Of a DNA stretch of 7,320 bases, positions 5,760-7,320 are shown piece by piece (positions within the stretch are counted from its first letter, which is position 1; every line of letters starts with the position of its first letter). The position numbers were made by a program, and so were the translations under genes. The notes beneath the pieces were generated by a model. That model made no database searches, was not told where the DNA came from, and saw only the letters and a list, made by a program, of their open reading frames with translations. The stretch covers positions 1 through 7,320 of the forward strand of contig MTNI01000097.1 of assembly GCA_002011415.1 (NCBI GenBank), in the 5' to 3' direction. Origin of the DNA: Candidatus Acetothermia bacterium JdFR-47. Its GTDB lineage: Bacteria; Bipolaricaulota; Bipolaricaulia; Bipolaricaulales; Bipolaricaulaceae.

Positions 5760-6557
5760 CCGAACACCTTCCTAAGTGCCCGCAGCGCGTCCTCCGCGGC
5801 CTGGCAGGGATCGCCGGGGTAAGGGGGTACCTCGGGGATCACGTACCCCCGATACCCGACCTTCTCCAGGGCCTGCCTCACCGCCGGCCAGGAGACGTCC
5901 CCGTTTAAGGGGATGCCGAAGGTGACCTCGGCGAGGTGGAAGTCCTTCACGTGGACCTGCAGGATCCGCTCCCCCAGCACCTCAATCCAGTGCTCGGGGA
6001 GGCTGTGGGGCAGGGTGTTCCCCACGTCGAAGTAGGCCCCCACGGCCTCGTCCCCCACCTCCTCGAGGAGCCTGCGGAACTCCAAGGGCCCCGCGAAGAC
6101 CCGGTTCCACACGTTCTCCAGGCCGATCCGCACGCCGTGCTCGCGGGCGATCGCGGCCGCCTGCCGCAGCACCTCCGCCGCCCGCCGGAGGTGCTCCTCG
6201 TAGGTGAGGTCTGAGACCCCGACCCCCGGCACGACGAGGATCACCCGGGCCCCGAGGAGCTGGGCCACCTCGCACTCAAGCCGCACCACCCGCAGCGCCT
6301 CCTCCGGCTGGGTGACGAAGTTGGCCCGCCAGAAGAGCCCGGTGGCCACACTGGGGATCTCGATCCCTAGGGAATCGGCGGTTTCCTTCAGCCGCTCCCA
6401 CTTGGCCTGCCAGGTGGGTGGGGGTGCCCCAGGCCTCCAGATCCTCCGCGCTCACCGCGACCTCATAGCCCGCATACCCCACGGACTTCGCGTGCCGCAT
6501 GGCCTCCTCGACGGGAAGCGTCTTGGGGTAGGACCACGCGTTGACCCCAAATTTCAT
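5756..6557 (-). CDS. Xylose-isomerase-like TIM-barrel sugar isomerase/epimerase, frameshifted
   Basis: The protein starts at ATG 6557 (MKFGVNAWSYPKTLP) and continues in another frame to TGA at 5758-5756. Joined by dropping one base near 6420-6424 it would be about 266 residues, normal for the sugar phosphate isomerase/epimerase (AP endonuclease 2-like) family. The upstream part shows the first barrel strands and SVGYAGYEV (25-33). The downstream part reads WQAKWERLKETADSLGI, then carries the divalent-metal ligands in IGLENVWN (Glu), YFDVGN (Asp), VHVKDF (His) and IPEVPP (Glu), with GDVSWPAVRQALEKVGYRGY between. Such enzymes isomerise or epimerise keto-sugars (for example hydroxypyruvate isomerase, pentulose-5-P 3-epimerase, IolE-like). 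The substrate is unknown. The start overlaps the upstream gene's stop (ATGA) and follows AGGGGGTG; its stop overlaps the oxidoreductase start the same way, so the three are probably co-translated. A GTG at 6349 opens the downstream part but would lack the first barrel strands. Confidence 0.8.
6420..6424 (-). other. Frameshift site in the isomerase gene (run of five C on the minus strand)
   Basis: Upstream the frame reads AEDLEAWGTP, then drifts into low-complexity Gly/Ala/Arg; the other frame is good from TWQAKWERLK onward. With four instead of five C the codons read GGC ACC CCA CCC ACC TGG CAG, joining both parts. An in-frame stop (plus-strand TCA at 6452-6454) prevents the downstream frame from reaching further up. 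Confidence 0.65.
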
Positions 6558-7320
6558 CGTTCACCCCCTGACCAAAGCGTCCGAATCGCCTCCAGGTTCT
6601 CGTCGGGCGTCCAGCCGTAGCAGTAGAAGGAGACCCCGTCGATGGGGCACCCCCGGGCGAGCTCAAGCTGCCTGCGGATGTCCTCCGGCGTGGTGGGGGG
6701 CCAGGAGGCCAGGCCGAGGACCAAGGTCTTCCCCCCTATCCGGTCGCGCGCCAGGAGCGTCTCGTAGGGGATCCGACCCAGGGAGCGGCGGAATGGCCGC
6801 ACGTACACCATGATCTTGGCCCCGTCCAGGACCCCCGAGAGCTCCTTGAAATCCTGGCCCAAAAGCCACGCCCCCGAGGGCGGGTACAGATCCGCGGTAA
6901 CCTGCGCGCCGGGGCGGAGGCGGCGTACTACCGTGGCGAGCTTCTCCGCCAGGGCGCGGATGCGCTCCGCCCGAAAGCGCAGCCACCGCGGACGAGCTCA
7001 TCCTCTGCAAGCGTCCGTGCCCACTCGCTATAGGCGGCCTCGAGGAAGTCCTCGTCCCGGAAGTATCCCGACCTCCCCAGGTAGCGCACGTGCCACTCCA
7101 CCACGGCGCAGAGTCTCCGCCCCACCTCCTCCAGGTCCAGATCCTGCCGGGCCGCCTCCTCCTGGCAGCTCGGGCAGAAGCAGGGGCTCTGGGCCAAGGC
7201 CAGAAGAGGCGTCCCGTACTGGGTCGCCACCTCCGGATAGCGGATGAAGTCCAGCTCGAGCTCGTCGAACTCGTACCTCTGGGCGAGCTCCTCGACCAGG
7301 CACCGCAGCGCATCCCGGAC
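6554..7320 (-). CDS. Glycosyl-hydrolase-like TIM-barrel protein with Cys cluster, 5' truncated and frameshifted
   Basis: Read from the window edge (7320) the frame is open at once, so the start lies outside. The first visible stretch contains ELELDFIRYP, the D/E-rich strand signature of hypothetical glycosyl hydrolase and GH-like TIM barrels, then SPCFCPSCQEEAA, a CxCxxC cluster seen in several such families and perhaps a structural metal site. The frame continues to LAEDELV, then breaks near 6990. The other frame gives PRWLRFRAERIRALAEKL, VTADLYPPSGAWLLGQDF, KIMVYVRPF and the terminal GVSFYCYGWTPDENLEAI, typical of the last barrel strand and helix of these proteins. About 255 residues are visible after repair. 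A role in cutting or recognising a glycan is inferred from the fold; no catalytic pair can be assigned with confidence. Its stop overlaps the isomerase start (ATGA), making it an upstream member of the minus operon. Confidence 0.65.
6986..6993 (-). other. Frameshift site in the glycosyl-hydrolase-like gene
   Basis: On the minus strand this reads GTCCGCGG. One more C (GTC CCG CGG TGG CTG CGC) would join ..DELV to PRWLRFRAER in one frame. The switch must fall between the TGA of the downstream frame (6998-7000 on the plus strand) and the TAG that ends the upstream frame (6928-6930), so this site is central in the allowed interval. Confidence 0.6.

Noticed and set aside
4914..5822. Long open frame on the plus strand opposite the oxidoreductase (302 codons)
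   Set aside because: It is a shadow frame caused by high GC; the minus strand has GAGEMG and EKP signatures and a coupled start.
6663..7313. 216-codon minus-strand frame overlapping the glycosyl-hydrolase-like gene
   Set aside because: Its product is mostly Arg, Gly, Pro and Ser low-complexity sequence, while the other two frames together give conserved barrel sequence.
1..7320. CRISPR array, tRNA or rRNA gene, insertion sequence or phage genes
   Set aside because: No regularly spaced repeats, cloverleaf-like segments, transposase motifs or terminal inverted repeats were seen; nearly all the window is explained by metabolic genes.

Overview
This is a GC-rich bacterial window, densely packed with genes. 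Neighbouring start and stop codons overlap (NTGA junctions), Shine-Dalgarno sites are strong, and the proteins are rich in Glu, Arg, Leu and Val. That composition suggests a thermophile-leaning, uncultured-type bacterium. Bipolaricaulota/Acetothermia, or another deep-branching high-GC thermophilic group, is a guess from style only; no marker gene is present.

Layout. (1) 1-574, minus strand: the start of a secreted protein with a signal peptide and a duplicated unit of about 85 residues resembling pseudomurein-binding-type repeats; it runs off the left edge. (2) 575-762: a divergent intergenic region with a good sigma-70-type promoter (TTGTCA, 17 bp, TATAGT). Its -10 box lies inside a perfect palindrome, GGTATAG-TTGT-CTATACC, that resembles operators of the NagR/DasR/YvoA branch of GntR regulators. 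(3) 763-4786, plus strand: a tight four-gene operon of a cytosolic M14-type metallopeptidase, a two-domain GNAT acetyltransferase (frameshifted), a SIS-domain phosphosugar-binding protein, and N-acetylglucosamine-6-phosphate deacetylase (NagA). (4) 4779-7320, minus strand: a convergent operon, read right to left, of a glycosyl-hydrolase-like TIM-barrel protein (frameshifted, start outside the window), a xylose-isomerase-like sugar isomerase/epimerase (frameshifted), and a Gfo/Idh/MocA oxidoreductase. The two operons meet tail to tail with an 8-bp overlap.

How the genes may work together (inference). The plus operon looks like catabolism of N-acetylated amino sugars, probably with attached peptides as in cell-wall fragments: NagA removes acetate from GlcNAc-6-P, the SIS protein may act on the resulting or a related sugar phosphate, and the M14 enzyme trims peptides or amino-acid conjugates. 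The candidate operator would make this operon inducible by GlcN-6-P or GlcNAc-6-P. The minus operon looks like oxidation and isomerisation of a less common sugar released from a glycan. The divergent secreted protein could bind cell-wall polymer outside the cell.

Three genes are each broken by an apparent 1-base indel at a short C (or G) run, while the protein on both sides stays well conserved. This looks more like sequencing or assembly error than decay, but the sequence alone cannot settle it.
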